A stretch of DNA of 64,000 nt from Microbulbifer agarilyticus S89. Its GTDB lineage: Bacteria; Pseudomonadota; Gammaproteobacteria; Pseudomonadales; Cellvibrionaceae. Below are positions 18,981 through 27,744 of the stretch, piece by piece. The DNA lies in assembly GCF_000220505.1 (NCBI RefSeq), contig NZ_AFPJ01000004.1, positions 1 through 64,000 of the forward strand, written 5' to 3'. A program made the position numbers and the translations under genes. The notes beneath the pieces are model-generated. The model made no database searches, had not been told where the DNA came from, and saw nothing but the letters and a program-made list of their open reading frames with translations. The stretch's first letter is position 1, and each line of letters opens with the position of its first letter.

Positions 18981-21770
18981 ATGAGTCTGACCAACAAGCG
19001 TTTTCGCCCGGCGCTGCTGTCCGTAGCTATTGCTGCGACCGCGAGCTCAGCCGGCGTATTTGCCCAGGAAGAGGGAAACACCTCACTGGAAGAAATTACT
19101 GTTACCGGTTTCCGCAAGAGTGTGATGGACTCTATCGGAACCAAGCGCGACGCCTCGTCGGTAGTAGAAGCCATTTCTGCTGAAGACATTGGCAAGCTGC
19201 CGGATTCCTCTATTGCTGATGCAATCTCTCGTCTGCCGGGTTTGGCGACCCAGCGTCTGGACGGTCGTTCAAGCCGTGTATCCATCCGTGGCTTCGGTGA
19301 AAATGAGAGCGCCACTACCTTCAACGGTCGCGAGCAGGTTTCCATCTCTGACAACCGCGGTGTTGAGTTTGATCTCTACCCATCCGAGATCATGAGCGGT
19401 GTTACCGTTCACAAAACCCCGCAGGCCAGTATCGATGCTGAAGGCATCGCCGGCGTGATTGACATGCAAACCGTCAAGCCGCTGGAGCGCGGTGAGCGCA
19501 CTGTGCAGTTCAACGGCCAGATGGAAATGACTGGATTCGATAAGTTGAATCCAGACGGCGAAGATCAAGGCCAGCGTTTCACCTTCTCTTATATTGACCA
19601 GTTCGCCGATGACACCATTGGTGTGGCACTGGCTGTAAACTCCATGAGCTCTCCGAGCCAGGAAGAGCGCTGGAACTCCTGGGGTTACCCTGAATTTGAA
19701 GTAGATGGTGAGCAATACTCAATTCTTGGCGGTGCCAAGCCATTCGTACGTTCTTCTGTACTGGATCGTGACTCGGTCATGTTGGTTGTTCAGACTCAGC
19801 CCAATGACCGCCTGAACACAACCTTTGATGCTCTGTACGTAGATTTTGCTGACGAAAAAATTCTGCGCGGTATCGAAGTGCCGTTTGCTTGGGGCCAGGG
19901 TTCCCTGTCTGCAGATTTTGCTGACGTTGATCCTGCGACTGGCTTTATCACCAGTGCAAATACCGACGGCCAGCGCGTAGTCGTCCGTAACGATTTTGAA
20001 AGCCGCAAGGCGGAGCTGACTTCTTTCGGCTTCAATGCCGAGTTTGAAGCGACCGACGATCTGCAACTGGAGTTTGATGTCAGCCACTCTGCGGTTGAGC
20101 GTCAGATCTGGAGCTTCGAAAGCTACGCGGGTACCGGCCGTGGTAACGACAACGGCGTTGCCGACAACCTGAGCTATACCTTCAAGCCGGGCAACACTGG
20201 AGTGAACTTCACTCATGAACTGGATTACAGTGATTTTGACCTGATCCAGCTGGGTGGCCCGCTGACTTGGGGTTGGAGCCAGGCGCTGAATGACAGCCTG
20301 GGTATTACTGGCACTCCGCTGGAAAACTCTGGTCAGGACGGCTTCCTGAATACTCCGGAAATTGATGACGAGCTGACCTCGTTGAAACTGGCTGCGACCC
20401 AAATGGTTGAAGCTGGTATCGTCAATGAAATTAGCTACGGTATCTCTTACCGTGATCGCGAAAAGACCAAGCGCTCGCAGGGTTACTACATGACCCTTGC
20501 AGGTTTCCCGACTGAGTTTGAAGGCACTCTGGTTGTTCCTGAAGAGTACCGTCTGGGTAGCACGTCCCTCGACTTTATCGGTATGGGTGACATGGTTGCG
20601 TACGACGCACGCGGCCTGCTGCGCGATGGTTACTACACCCTGACCGACGAAGCTTTGACTGGTATTCAGCACCTCACCGGTTCTTACACCGTGCAGGAAG
20701 CGGTTACCGCTGCGTTTGTACAGGCTAACTTCGAAACTGAAGTTGCAGGCTTCCCGCTGACAGGTAACCTGGGTGCGCGCTACGTGCACACCGACCAGCG
20801 CTCCGAAGGCTATGCCGGTGATGTTCTAGACGGACTGGTTGTCGGTGTTGAGAACAACGTTGATCACGACTACGGTCATTTCCTGCCCAGCTTGAATATG
20901 GCGCTGGCACTGACCGATGCCCAGACCGTGCGTTTTGGTGCTGCCAAGACCATTTCCCGTGCACGCATGGATGAGATGAACTCTTCCGTAAGTGTCACCC
21001 CGGGTACCAATGAAGATGCTAACGGTAACTTCTGGTCTGTGGGCGGCGGTAACCCTGTGCTCGAGCCGAAAGAAGCTATCGGCGTAGACCTTTCCTACGA
21101 AAACTACTTCAGCGAAGAGGGTTACTTCTCTGTTGCGCTGTTCTGGAAAGACCTGAGCAACTGGCATTTTGATGACAACTACGTAGTCGACATCGCTGAA
21201 ATGCCTGGATACGATCCATCGCGAGCCCCTGCTGGAGCTGGTTCTCTGGCGACTCGCTACAGTAAGGTGAATGGTGGCGGTGGTACGCTGCAGGGCTACG
21301 AACTGTCTGGCTCCCTGCCGTTCAACATCTTCCATGAGAGCCTTGATGGTTTTGGTCTTATCGCCAGCCACACTGGCCTGAGCCAGGACATCGAAAACCT
21401 GAATGGCGATGAGTATGAACTGCCAGGCCTGTCTGAGAGTATCCAGACTTTCACTGTGTACTACGACAACCACGGCTTCTCTGCTCGTACCAGCCTGCGT
21501 AAGCGCGATGACTTCAAAGGCGAAGTGTACGGTACTGGCTTCAAAACCGAACAGGTGGACGTAGTTGGCGAAACCCTGGTTGATGCGCAAATTGGTTACG
21601 ATTTTGCGGAGTCCGGCATCAGTGGTCTGGAAGGACTGTCCGTATTCCTGCAGGGCCAGAACCTGACCGACGAGCCGTTTACCACCCTGAGTGGCGACAA
21701 TTCTTTGCAGGTTCGCGACTACCAGAGCTACGGCAAGACTTACCTGATGGGCTTCAGCTACAAGCTGTAA
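18981..21770 (+). CDS. TonB-dependent receptor, carbohydrate (Xanthomonas/Caulobacter) class
   Basis: 929 residues. The signal peptide (1-28, ending GVFAQ) is followed by a TonB box (EEITVTGF), a plug domain (about 48-170: SIADAISRLPGLATQR, VSIRGFG) and a 22-strand barrel ending in YGKTYLMGFSYKL. ATG 18981 has GGGAG 6 bases upstream; an ATG three bases earlier is too close to it. Receptors of this class (e.g. Caulobacter MalA) import maltodextrins through the outer membrane. The MalT-box-like sites and the neighbouring amylases support maltodextrin as substrate (inference). Confidence 0.9.
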   Translation: MSLTNKRFRPALLSVAIAATASSAGVFAQEEGNTSLEEITVTGFRKSVMDSIGTKRDASSVVEAISAEDIGKLPDSSIADAISRLPGLATQRLDGRSSRVSIRGFGENESATTFNGREQVSISDNRGVEFDLYPSEIMSGVTVHKTPQASIDAEGIAGVIDMQTVKPLERGERTVQFNGQMEMTGFDKLNPDGEDQGQRFTFSYIDQFADDTIGVALAVNSMSSPSQEERWNSWGYPEFEVDGEQYSILGGAKPFVRSSVLDRDSVMLVVQTQPNDRLNTTFDALYVDFADEKILRGIEVPFAWGQGSLSADFADVDPATGFITSANTDGQRVVVRNDFESRKAELTSFGFNAEFEATDDLQLEFDVSHSAVERQIWSFESYAGTGRGNDNGVADNLSYTFKPGNTGVNFTHELDYSDFDLIQLGGPLTWGWSQALNDSLGITGTPLENSGQDGFLNTPEIDDELTSLKLAATQMVEAGIVNEISYGISYRDREKTKRSQGYYMTLAGFPTEFEGTLVVPEEYRLGSTSLDFIGMGDMVAYDARGLLRDGYYTLTDEALTGIQHLTGSYTVQEAVTAAFVQANFETEVAGFPLTGNLGARYVHTDQRSEGYAGDVLDGLVVGVENNVDHDYGHFLPSLNMALALTDAQTVRFGAAKTISRARMDEMNSSVSVTPGTNEDANGNFWSVGGGNPVLEPKEAIGVDLSYENYFSEEGYFSVALFWKDLSNWHFDDNYVVDIAEMPGYDPSRAPAGAGSLATRYSKVNGGGGTLQGYELSGSLPFNIFHESLDGFGLIASHTGLSQDIENLNGDEYELPGLSESIQTFTVYYDNHGFSARTSLRKRDDFKGEVYGTGFKTEQVDVVGETLVDAQIGYDFAESGISGLEGLSVFLQGQNLTDEPFTTLSGDNSLQVRDYQSYGKTYLMGFSYKL

Positions 21771-21799
21771 TGCCTAGGTTAGTCTAGACCTTAGGTCGA

Positions 21800-21835
21800 A
21801 AGCCCTTGCAACCTGTGTTGCAGGGGCTTTTTTTT
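21800..21835 (+). terminator. Rho-independent terminator after the TonB receptor
   Basis: A 13-base stem (AAGCCCTTGCAAC with GTTGCAGGGGCTT) around a CTGT loop, followed by eight T. Confidence 0.9.
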
Positions 21836-21951
21836 GTCTGGGCGTTCTTATAAACGCATGTGGGATGGTGTTCCGAGCAATGTATACTTTTTGCTAGATT
21901 AGCAGTGCAGCATCCCACAAGACTCTTTCATTGACAGGCTTGCGAAATAAC

Positions 21952-23457
21952 GTGAATAACAAAGTAGTAAAAAATCTGGTTATCTTAGGTGGCGGCACGG
22001 CCGGCTGGATTACGGCCGCGCTGATGTGCAAGGTGCTTGGCAAATCAATCAACATTACTCTGGTTGAGTCGGACAAGATTGGTACCGTCGGCGTTGGTGA
22101 AGCCACCATCCCGCCGATCATTAACTTTAACCAGGCACTCGGTTTAGACGAGAAAGAATTCCTGCGTGAAACCAAGGGTACTATCAAGCTGGGTATCCAG
22201 TTCGAAAACTGGTTGACGCAGGGTGATAGCTACATGCACGCCTTCGGCACGATCGGTAAAAATTTTCCTTTCTGTGACTTTCACCATTTTTGGGTTCGCC
22301 ATCGCCAGAATGGCGGAACGGAAAGCCTTTGGGATTACTCGCTGAATTATCAGGCTGCAAAAAACAATAAATTTTCCCCTTTGAGCCAGATCAAAGGTAC
22401 TAACCTGCCGGGCATTTCATACGCATATCACTTTGATGCGGGTCTGTATGCGCAGTTTTTGCGCAAGTATGCAGAGGCCAAGGGTGCCACGCGTATTGAA
22501 GGGACCGTAGATGAAGTCAAGCTCAACCCTGAAAGTGGCTACGTCGAAAAATTAGTTCTAGAAGGTGGCAACGAGGTACAGGGCGACCTGTTTGTTGACT
22601 GCACCGGTATGGCTGCAATGCTAATTCACAAAGCATTGGGAGTCGGCTATGACGATTGGTCTCATTGGCTACCATGTGACCGTGCGCAGGCCGTACCCAG
22701 CGCGCTGGTAAAACCCATTGTCCCTTATACGAGGTCGATTGCACATGAAGCTGGGTGGCAGTGGCGGATACCGCTGCAGCATCGCACAGGTAATGGGATA
22801 GTGTATTCCAGTCGCCATTGGACAGATGAGCAGGCGCGCGAAGTTCTCATTTCCAATCTCGACGCGGAACCCCTCGCAGACCCGAAAGTAATTCGCTTCC
22901 GCACTGGTCGTCGACGTGAGGCGTGGCGTAAGAATGTTGTGGCGATTGGGCTTTCCAGCGGGTTTTTGGAGCCGCTGGAGTCAACCAGTATTCATATGAT
23001 TCAGTCTACAGCTACGCGGCTGATAAAATGCTTTCCACATCGCGGAATTCGTGCGGAAGAGGTGGCCGAATACAATCGCCAGTCTCAGGTGGAAAGTGAG
23101 CGCATTCGCGATTTTATCATTCTGCATTACAAGGCTAATCAGCGTCGCGACAGTGAGTTCTGGCGACAGTGTGAGGAAATGGCGGTTCCGGATTCCCTGC
23201 AGGAGAAAATAGAGTTGTTTCGCAAGTCTGGGAAGGCGTTTAGGGATTTTGATGATTTATTTACTGAGGTCGCATGGCAGCAGGTGCTTATCGGGCAGGG
23301 TGTAATGCCTGAGGATCATCATGTGATAGCCGACGGACTAAGTGATAGTCAGCTGACTGATTTGATGGGTAGCTTGCAGACCCTGATCCAGGGTACGGTA
23401 AAGCAGCTACCTTCCCACGAGCAATTTCTTGCCAGTATTCAGGGCGCGGCCAAATAA
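21952..23457 (+). CDS. Flavin-dependent tryptophan-halogenase-like protein
   Basis: 501 residues from GTG 21952. The FAD motif is GGGTAGW near the N-terminus, the halogenase motif WxWxIP is present (WQWRIPLQHR), and the active-site Lys79 and Glu343 (FLEPLEST) fall where the catalytic Lys and Glu of PrnA/RebH lie. The exact Lys79 numbering supports this start, though its ribosome site is weak and a TTG at 21931 is possible. Homologues commonly sit next to TonB-dependent receptors of this class in Xanthomonas, Caulobacter and marine gammaproteobacteria; their substrate is mostly unknown. It lies 181 bases after the receptor gene, behind a terminator. Confidence 0.85.
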   Translation: MNNKVVKNLVILGGGTAGWITAALMCKVLGKSINITLVESDKIGTVGVGEATIPPIINFNQALGLDEKEFLRETKGTIKLGIQFENWLTQGDSYMHAFGTIGKNFPFCDFHHFWVRHRQNGGTESLWDYSLNYQAAKNNKFSPLSQIKGTNLPGISYAYHFDAGLYAQFLRKYAEAKGATRIEGTVDEVKLNPESGYVEKLVLEGGNEVQGDLFVDCTGMAAMLIHKALGVGYDDWSHWLPCDRAQAVPSALVKPIVPYTRSIAHEAGWQWRIPLQHRTGNGIVYSSRHWTDEQAREVLISNLDAEPLADPKVIRFRTGRRREAWRKNVVAIGLSSGFLEPLESTSIHMIQSTATRLIKCFPHRGIRAEEVAEYNRQSQVESERIRDFIILHYKANQRRDSEFWRQCEEMAVPDSLQEKIELFRKSGKAFRDFDDLFTEVAWQQVLIGQGVMPEDHHVIADGLSDSQLTDLMGSLQTLIQGTVKQLPSHEQFLASIQGAAK

Positions 23458-23473
23458 TTGTGCTTAGTTAATA

Positions 23474-23535
23474 CCCGCCTCCTGCTTGCAACCTGACCTC
23501 CTGCGTCGGGGGTAGGCAGAGGGCGGATTTTTGCG
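23474..23535. terminator. Candidate terminator between convergent halogenase and esterase genes
   Basis: The 86-base gap between the convergent genes contains CCGCCTCCTGC and, 30 bases later, GCAGAGGGCGG followed by TTTTT. The stem is imperfect and the loop long, so this is tentative. Confidence 0.4.
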
Positions 23536-23543
23536 GCCGGTAC

Positions 23544-24389
23544 TTATTCGCTTTTACATTGCGCACCAAATAGCCAAGTCGCTGCCAGCGGAAATTCTTC
23601 CCGCCAGAACGCTTCATTGTGCGCACCTTGCGGGTCCAGCTCCGCATGCCATTGCGCTGCGGGCACATTGTTCTCCAGCAGCGCCTGCATCTTGCGATGC
23701 CCCGCGCTCATCTCGTCGCCCTCCAGTGCTCCGGTTAACAGATAGGTGCGGGTTTCCTGCAACCGCGGGTTACGTTTAGTCGAGTCAAACATCTGCGGTG
23801 CTATCCAGTAGGACGGGGAGAAGATTCCGGCCATGCCGAACACATCCGGATAGCGGTTGATGGCGTGGTTCGAGATCAGCCCGCCCATGGAGCTTCCCAT
23901 TACCGCAGTATGTTTACGCCCAGAGAGCGTGCGGTATTCGCGGTCGACAAGCGGCTTCAGTTCTTTCACCAGGAAGTCCACATAGGCATCCCCTTCGCCG
24001 GCACCAAAACGTTCGTTGTCGTAGGGGTTAAGTTCGGTCATGCGGTGCTCGCCACCGTTGTCGATACCCACAACAATCAATTCGAGCCCACACTGTGCCG
24101 ACAACCGGTTGAGGCTCTCATCCACGCCCCATTCACCCGCATACGAAGTGGCGTTATCAAACAGGTTCTGGCCATCGTGCATGTACAGCACGGGATAGCG
24201 CGTGTCGGAGCTCTGGTAATCCTCGGGCAGGTACACGCGATAACTGCGTTCCCGTTGCAGGGTGCGCATTGGGATGGCGGGGATGACGTGCACATTTGGC
24301 TCGGCGGTGGAGTTTGTGGCTGGTGATACGTCGGCAATCGCGGGCAGGGTCGCAAGCCACAAGGCGGCCAGGGTGAGCTTGTTATACAT
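23544..24389 (-). CDS. Secreted alpha/beta-hydrolase (esterase D-like)
   Basis: 281 residues. A signal peptide (MYNKLTLAALWLATLPAIA) precedes an esterase fold of the putative-esterase family: RERSYRVYLPEDY at the start, LYMHDGQN, the nucleophile elbow GSSMGG, and GAHNEAFW with the candidate catalytic His near the end. Similar proteins include enterochelin esterase/IroE-like and acyl-sugar esterases, and homologues appear in amylase loci. Its promoter region holds an exact MalT-box match, which places it in the starch regulon (inference). The true substrate is unknown. Confidence 0.82.
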   Translation of the reverse strand: MYNKLTLAALWLATLPAIADVSPATNSTAEPNVHVIPAIPMRTLQRERSYRVYLPEDYQSSDTRYPVLYMHDGQNLFDNATSYAGEWGVDESLNRLSAQCGLELIVVGIDNGGEHRMTELNPYDNERFGAGEGDAYVDFLVKELKPLVDREYRTLSGRKHTAVMGSSMGGLISNHAINRYPDVFGMAGIFSPSYWIAPQMFDSTKRNPRLQETRTYLLTGALEGDEMSAGHRKMQALLENNVPAAQWHAELDPQGAHNEAFWREEFPLAATWLFGAQCKSE

Positions 24390-24461
24390 TGTTGTCTCTC
24401 TTGCAGCTGGGGCAGTTTGGCAGTATCTGATGTCTGGCGTAAGCGTGCTTCAGCCTTGGCT

Positions 24462-24471
24462 GGGGAGGAGG
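24462..24471 (+). promoter_or_regulatory. Exact MalT-box match upstream of the esterase
   Basis: GGGGAGGAGG at 73-82 bases upstream of the minus-strand esterase start. It matches the enterobacterial consensus GGGGA(T/G)GAGG at all ten positions. Confidence 0.55.
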
Positions 24472-24535
24472 GGCACGCAGGCACGAATAGCGGGAAAGGG
24501 GGTGCCCCGCACGGGCGGGGCTAGAGGGTGCTGAA

Positions 24536-25378
24536 TCAATGCGCAGTATTGGTAAACGCGTTACACACCATTACATCGATATCCAGCGAGCCGATGACAC
24601 GCTCGGCGGTGTTGCCGCGCAGCAGTGAGCCGGTTTCGCCGTACTGGTTCAGGGTGCCCATGACGACCAGTTCTGCGTTGATCTCTTTGGCGATCTCCGC
24701 AACCACTTCGTTGGTATAGCCCTGCTTCACGTGAATGCGATCAGTTGGTACGCCGGTTTTAGTGGCCAGTTTGGCCAGGGCGCCGCGATCCGGGTATAGC
24801 ATGGAGTCGAGGTAGGCGTTTACCAGGTGCAGTTCGGCTCCATATACCTCGGCAATGTAGCTGGCGCGCTCGGTGATCTGGCGGTTCAGTTGGCGTTGCT
24901 GGGTGGTCTGCGCCTGATAGTTGACGGTAGCTAGAACAACCTTACGGCGGTCCTGTGCACCGGGGCGAATCAGTACTACCGGGCATTTGGCCTGCTTCAG
25001 TACCTGCCACTTGGATTCGGCGAAGGTGAAGCGGCTGCTGCTGCGGGCGTGGACCGGCAGGTAGATCATTTCTGCGTTGCAGCGCTTGGATTCCTGGATG
25101 ATGGCTGCCTGCCAGTCGCTCGACCAGCACACGGTGATATCGAACTCCACCCCGGCCTCTTCAATCGGCTTGCGAATCTGGTCGCGGAACCAGAATTCAT
25201 CACGGAACAGGTGATCATTCACCGCGCGGGTATCCACGGCTTCACCGTCAACGGCGACGAATACGGCCAATTTGGGTTGTGGGTTGCGCTCACGGGCGGT
25301 GGCCAGGGCGCGGTCCAGGGCTACGTGGCGCTCATCGTTGGGGTCTACCACCACGAATACGACGGGTTTGTCCTGCAT
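24536..25378 (-). CDS. Tandem universal stress protein (UspE-like)
   Basis: 280 residues from ATG 25378, with AGGAG 5 bases upstream. Two Usp domains lie in tandem (about 1-138 and 145-275). The second has an ATP-binding pattern GTLNQYGETGSLLRGNTAER, the usual G-2x-G-9x-G-S/T arrangement in variant form. The first is more diverged. It is a cytoplasmic stress or nucleotide-binding protein, about the size of E. coli UspE (about 315). It is divergent from the lipoprotein amylase and not obviously part of carbohydrate use. Confidence 0.88.
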   Translation of the reverse strand: MQDKPVVFVVVDPNDERHVALDRALATARERNPQPKLAVFVAVDGEAVDTRAVNDHLFRDEFWFRDQIRKPIEEAGVEFDITVCWSSDWQAAIIQESKRCNAEMIYLPVHARSSSRFTFAESKWQVLKQAKCPVVLIRPGAQDRRKVVLATVNYQAQTTQQRQLNRQITERASYIAEVYGAELHLVNAYLDSMLYPDRGALAKLATKTGVPTDRIHVKQGYTNEVVAEIAKEINAELVVMGTLNQYGETGSLLRGNTAERVIGSLDIDVMVCNAFTNTAH

Positions 25379-25544
25379 GTTCACTCCTACAAATTTGGAA
25401 ATCTGGTCCCTAAGTTTTCTCTCTGCGCAGTGTTTGTTCTTCTCCGACGCAGAGTCACCGCCCCTGTTGTTATTGGCTGTCTGTGCATGTGGGCGGCCCC
25501 TCGGACGGGGAGTCAAGATTATCACCGACCGTCGATTTTTTCAT

Positions 25545-25586
25545 CTACGCCCCGCCGCGGGAGGATGAATCTGGGGGGGGAGCGGG
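25545..25586. promoter_or_regulatory. G-rich MalT-box-like cluster upstream of the lipoprotein amylase
   Basis: CTACGCCCCG (25545-25554), CGGGAGGATG (25558-25567, two mismatches from the MalT box and containing the core GGATGA) and GGGGAGCGGG (25577-25586, two mismatches), all 50-90 bases before the start at 25636. Confidence 0.45.
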
Positions 25587-25635
25587 GTACATTAGGGTTA
25601 TGTGATGACCGTTCTGTAACAACGGAGGGAAGATA

Positions 25636-27402
25636 ATGAGAAAAATGACCAGTTTGGCGGCCCTGATTTCAGCGGCAGCCCTGACCATGAGCGGATGTAC
25701 CGACAGCGACGTCGAGCCCGCAAAGAGCGCCTCTGCGGCAGCACCGGCAGCGCAGAATGTAGCCCAGACTGAGCCGGCCAGCGACAAGAGCGCGGCCACC
25801 GATCCGTTCTGGAACAACGCGACCATCTACTTCATGCTCCCGGACCGTTTCCACAACGGTAACCCGGACAATGACCTGTCCTACGGCCGTAAAGGCGATG
25901 CCGCCCATATGCGCGGTTTCCACGGTGGTGACCTGCGCGGTGTGATCCAGAAACTCGAAGAAGGCTACTTTACCGACCTGGGTGTCGACGCCATCTGGAT
26001 GTCTCCGATCATCGAGAACGTGCACGGCTACGACGAGGGTGACAAGCGCACTTACGCGTTCCACGGCTACTGGCCGAAAGACTGGACCACCGTGGATGCC
26101 AACTTCGGCACCGAAGAAGAGCTGGCGGAGCTGATTGCCAAAGCGCGCAGCAAAGGTGTTCGCATCTTTCTGGACGTGATCATCAACCACACCGGCCCAG
26201 TTACCAGCGAAGATCCGCTGTGGCCGTCCGACTGGGTGCGTACCAACCCGCAGTGCGATTGGAGCAGCTTTGCCCAGAATGTCACCTGTGCGCTGACCGA
26301 CAACCTGCCAGATATCCTGACCGAGAGCGAAGAGCCGGTGGACCTGCCGCCTCAGCTCACCGAAAAGTGGCAGCGTGAAGGCCGCCTGGAGCAGGAAGTT
26401 GCTGAGCTGGATGCCTTCTTCGAGCGTACCGGCTACCCGCGTGCGCCCAAATACTACATCGTGAAATGGCTGACCGACTGGGTGCGTGAATACGGTGTGT
26501 CTGGCTTCCGTGTCGATACTGTTAAGCACGTTGAACCGGAAATCTGGAACCTGCTGAAGAAAGAAGCGAGCCTGGCCTTCGCTGAGTGGAAGGCAAACAA
26601 TCCGCAAGACAAACTGGATGATCGTGAATTCTTCATGGTCGGTGAGGTTTTCCATTACGGCGTGAACAATTTCGCCAGCAGTGAAGGCCGTTACTACGAC
26701 TTCGGTGATCGCAAGGTCGATTTCTTCGACCACGGTTTCGACAGCCTGATCAATATGGGCTTCGCGGCCCACGCCTCCCAGGATATGGAAAATATCTTCA
26801 GTGACTACTCCAGCATTCTGCATGGTGGTGAGCTGGAAGGTGTTGCTGTCCTGAACTACCTGGGCTCTCACGATGACCACCACTCGTTCGATCGCGAGCG
26901 CAAGCAGGTGAAAAGCGCTGCTCTGAAACTGATGCTGGCACCGGGTGGCGCACAGATTTACTACGGTGATGAAATTGCCCGCCCAATGATTGATGAGCAG
27001 GCCTACGGCGATGCGTCCATGCGTGTGCCGATGGACTGGGACAGCATTCAGCAGAGCGAAACCAGCGAGATCCTGAGCCATTGGAAAAAGCTCGGTCAGT
27101 TCCGTCAGTCACATATGGCGGTAGGTGCTGGTGTGCACAAGCAGCTGAGCGAAGCGCCCTACATCTTCTCCCGTACTTTGGAGCGTGATGACACCGAAAG
27201 CGATCGTGTCATGGTTGCAATCGATATGCCGGCCGGTGCGAAAAGTGTAAAGGCGGGTGATGTATTTGCCGAAGGCGCAGTAGTAAAAGACTACTACTCT
27301 GGTACCGAAGCGGTTGTCGAAAATGGCGAGCTGAAATTTGATACTGCATTCGACATTCTGCTGCTTGGCCAGAGCGAAACCAGCCAGGTGAGCGCGCGAT
27401 AA
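25636..27402 (+). CDS. GH13 alpha-amylase lipoprotein (MalS-like)
   Basis: 588 residues. A lipoprotein signal (ALTMSGC) and an Ala/Ser-rich linker come before a GH13 barrel starting at DPFWNNATIYFMLPDRF. Catalytic residues are Asp294 (GFRVDTVKH), Glu337 (MVGEVFH) and Asp413 (GSHDD). The SHD in place of the usual NHD is, as I recall, also found in the MalS type. ATG 25636 has GGAGG 7 bases upstream. It is expected in the periplasm or on the cell surface, cutting maltodextrins before uptake. It has its own promoter region with MalT-box-like elements and is closed by a strong terminator. Confidence 0.9.
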   Translation: MRKMTSLAALISAAALTMSGCTDSDVEPAKSASAAAPAAQNVAQTEPASDKSAATDPFWNNATIYFMLPDRFHNGNPDNDLSYGRKGDAAHMRGFHGGDLRGVIQKLEEGYFTDLGVDAIWMSPIIENVHGYDEGDKRTYAFHGYWPKDWTTVDANFGTEEELAELIAKARSKGVRIFLDVIINHTGPVTSEDPLWPSDWVRTNPQCDWSSFAQNVTCALTDNLPDILTESEEPVDLPPQLTEKWQREGRLEQEVAELDAFFERTGYPRAPKYYIVKWLTDWVREYGVSGFRVDTVKHVEPEIWNLLKKEASLAFAEWKANNPQDKLDDREFFMVGEVFHYGVNNFASSEGRYYDFGDRKVDFFDHGFDSLINMGFAAHASQDMENIFSDYSSILHGGELEGVAVLNYLGSHDDHHSFDRERKQVKSAALKLMLAPGGAQIYYGDEIARPMIDEQAYGDASMRVPMDWDSIQQSETSEILSHWKKLGQFRQSHMAVGAGVHKQLSEAPYIFSRTLERDDTESDRVMVAIDMPAGAKSVKAGDVFAEGAVVKDYYSGTEAVVENGELKFDTAFDILLLGQSETSQVSAR

Positions 27403-27489
27403 CTATTGAGTAACGAATTTTCGAAGACGTATTTCGAGTCCACATACATCCTTGTGTGAACCAACCCTCTCTTTCTCGTCGAAAGGTTT

Positions 27490-27523
27490 GCCGATATCAG
27501 TGTTCTGATATCGGCTTTTTTTT
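27490..27523 (+). terminator. Rho-independent terminator after the lipoprotein amylase
   Basis: Perfect 11-base stem GCCGATATCAG / CTGATATCGGC with a TGTT loop and eight T. Confidence 0.93.
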
Positions 27524-27578
27524 GCCTGCCATTTCTGCAAGTTGTGCATGTTTTCACAATTCTGGCGGGGCCGATGAC

Positions 27579-27599
27579 TACGCCCCGGGGGGGAGGAGG
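27579..27599. promoter_or_regulatory. Exact MalT-box match upstream of the giant redox protein
   Basis: GGGGAGGAGG at 27590-27599 matches the MalT box fully. It is preceded directly by TACGCCCCG (about 27580-27587), the same block that lies in front of the lipoprotein amylase at 25545. It is about 146 bases before the start codon at 27745. Confidence 0.6.
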
Positions 27600-27744
27600 T
27601 ACGCCTCGGTAAAAAAGGAGTAACGTAAAAGCTCGCCCCAAAAAAGGGCGTGACAATATACTGAGAGGTCGTCAGTAAAATAATAAAAGCCGCATGTATA
27701 ACCATGACGGTCGTCCGGATAACAATAACTCCCGGAGCACAGCG

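Larger units (their letters stand above)
27403..27744. promoter_or_regulatory. Intergenic region between amylase and giant redox protein
   Basis: 342 bases without a gene. It holds a terminator (27490-27523) and a G-rich regulatory element (27579-27599). An upstream in-frame ATG at 27694 exists but lacks a ribosome site. Nothing else is recognised. Confidence 0.6.

Noticed and set aside
21771-21951. Possible read-through operon from the TonB receptor into the halogenase gene
   Set aside because: A strong terminator at 21800-21835 stands between them, so separate transcription is more likely.
26866-26880. SHD instead of NHD at the third catalytic region of the lipoprotein amylase
   Set aside because: First thought to be an active-site change, but the catalytic Asp is present and SHD is, as I recall, normal for MalS-like GH13 enzymes.
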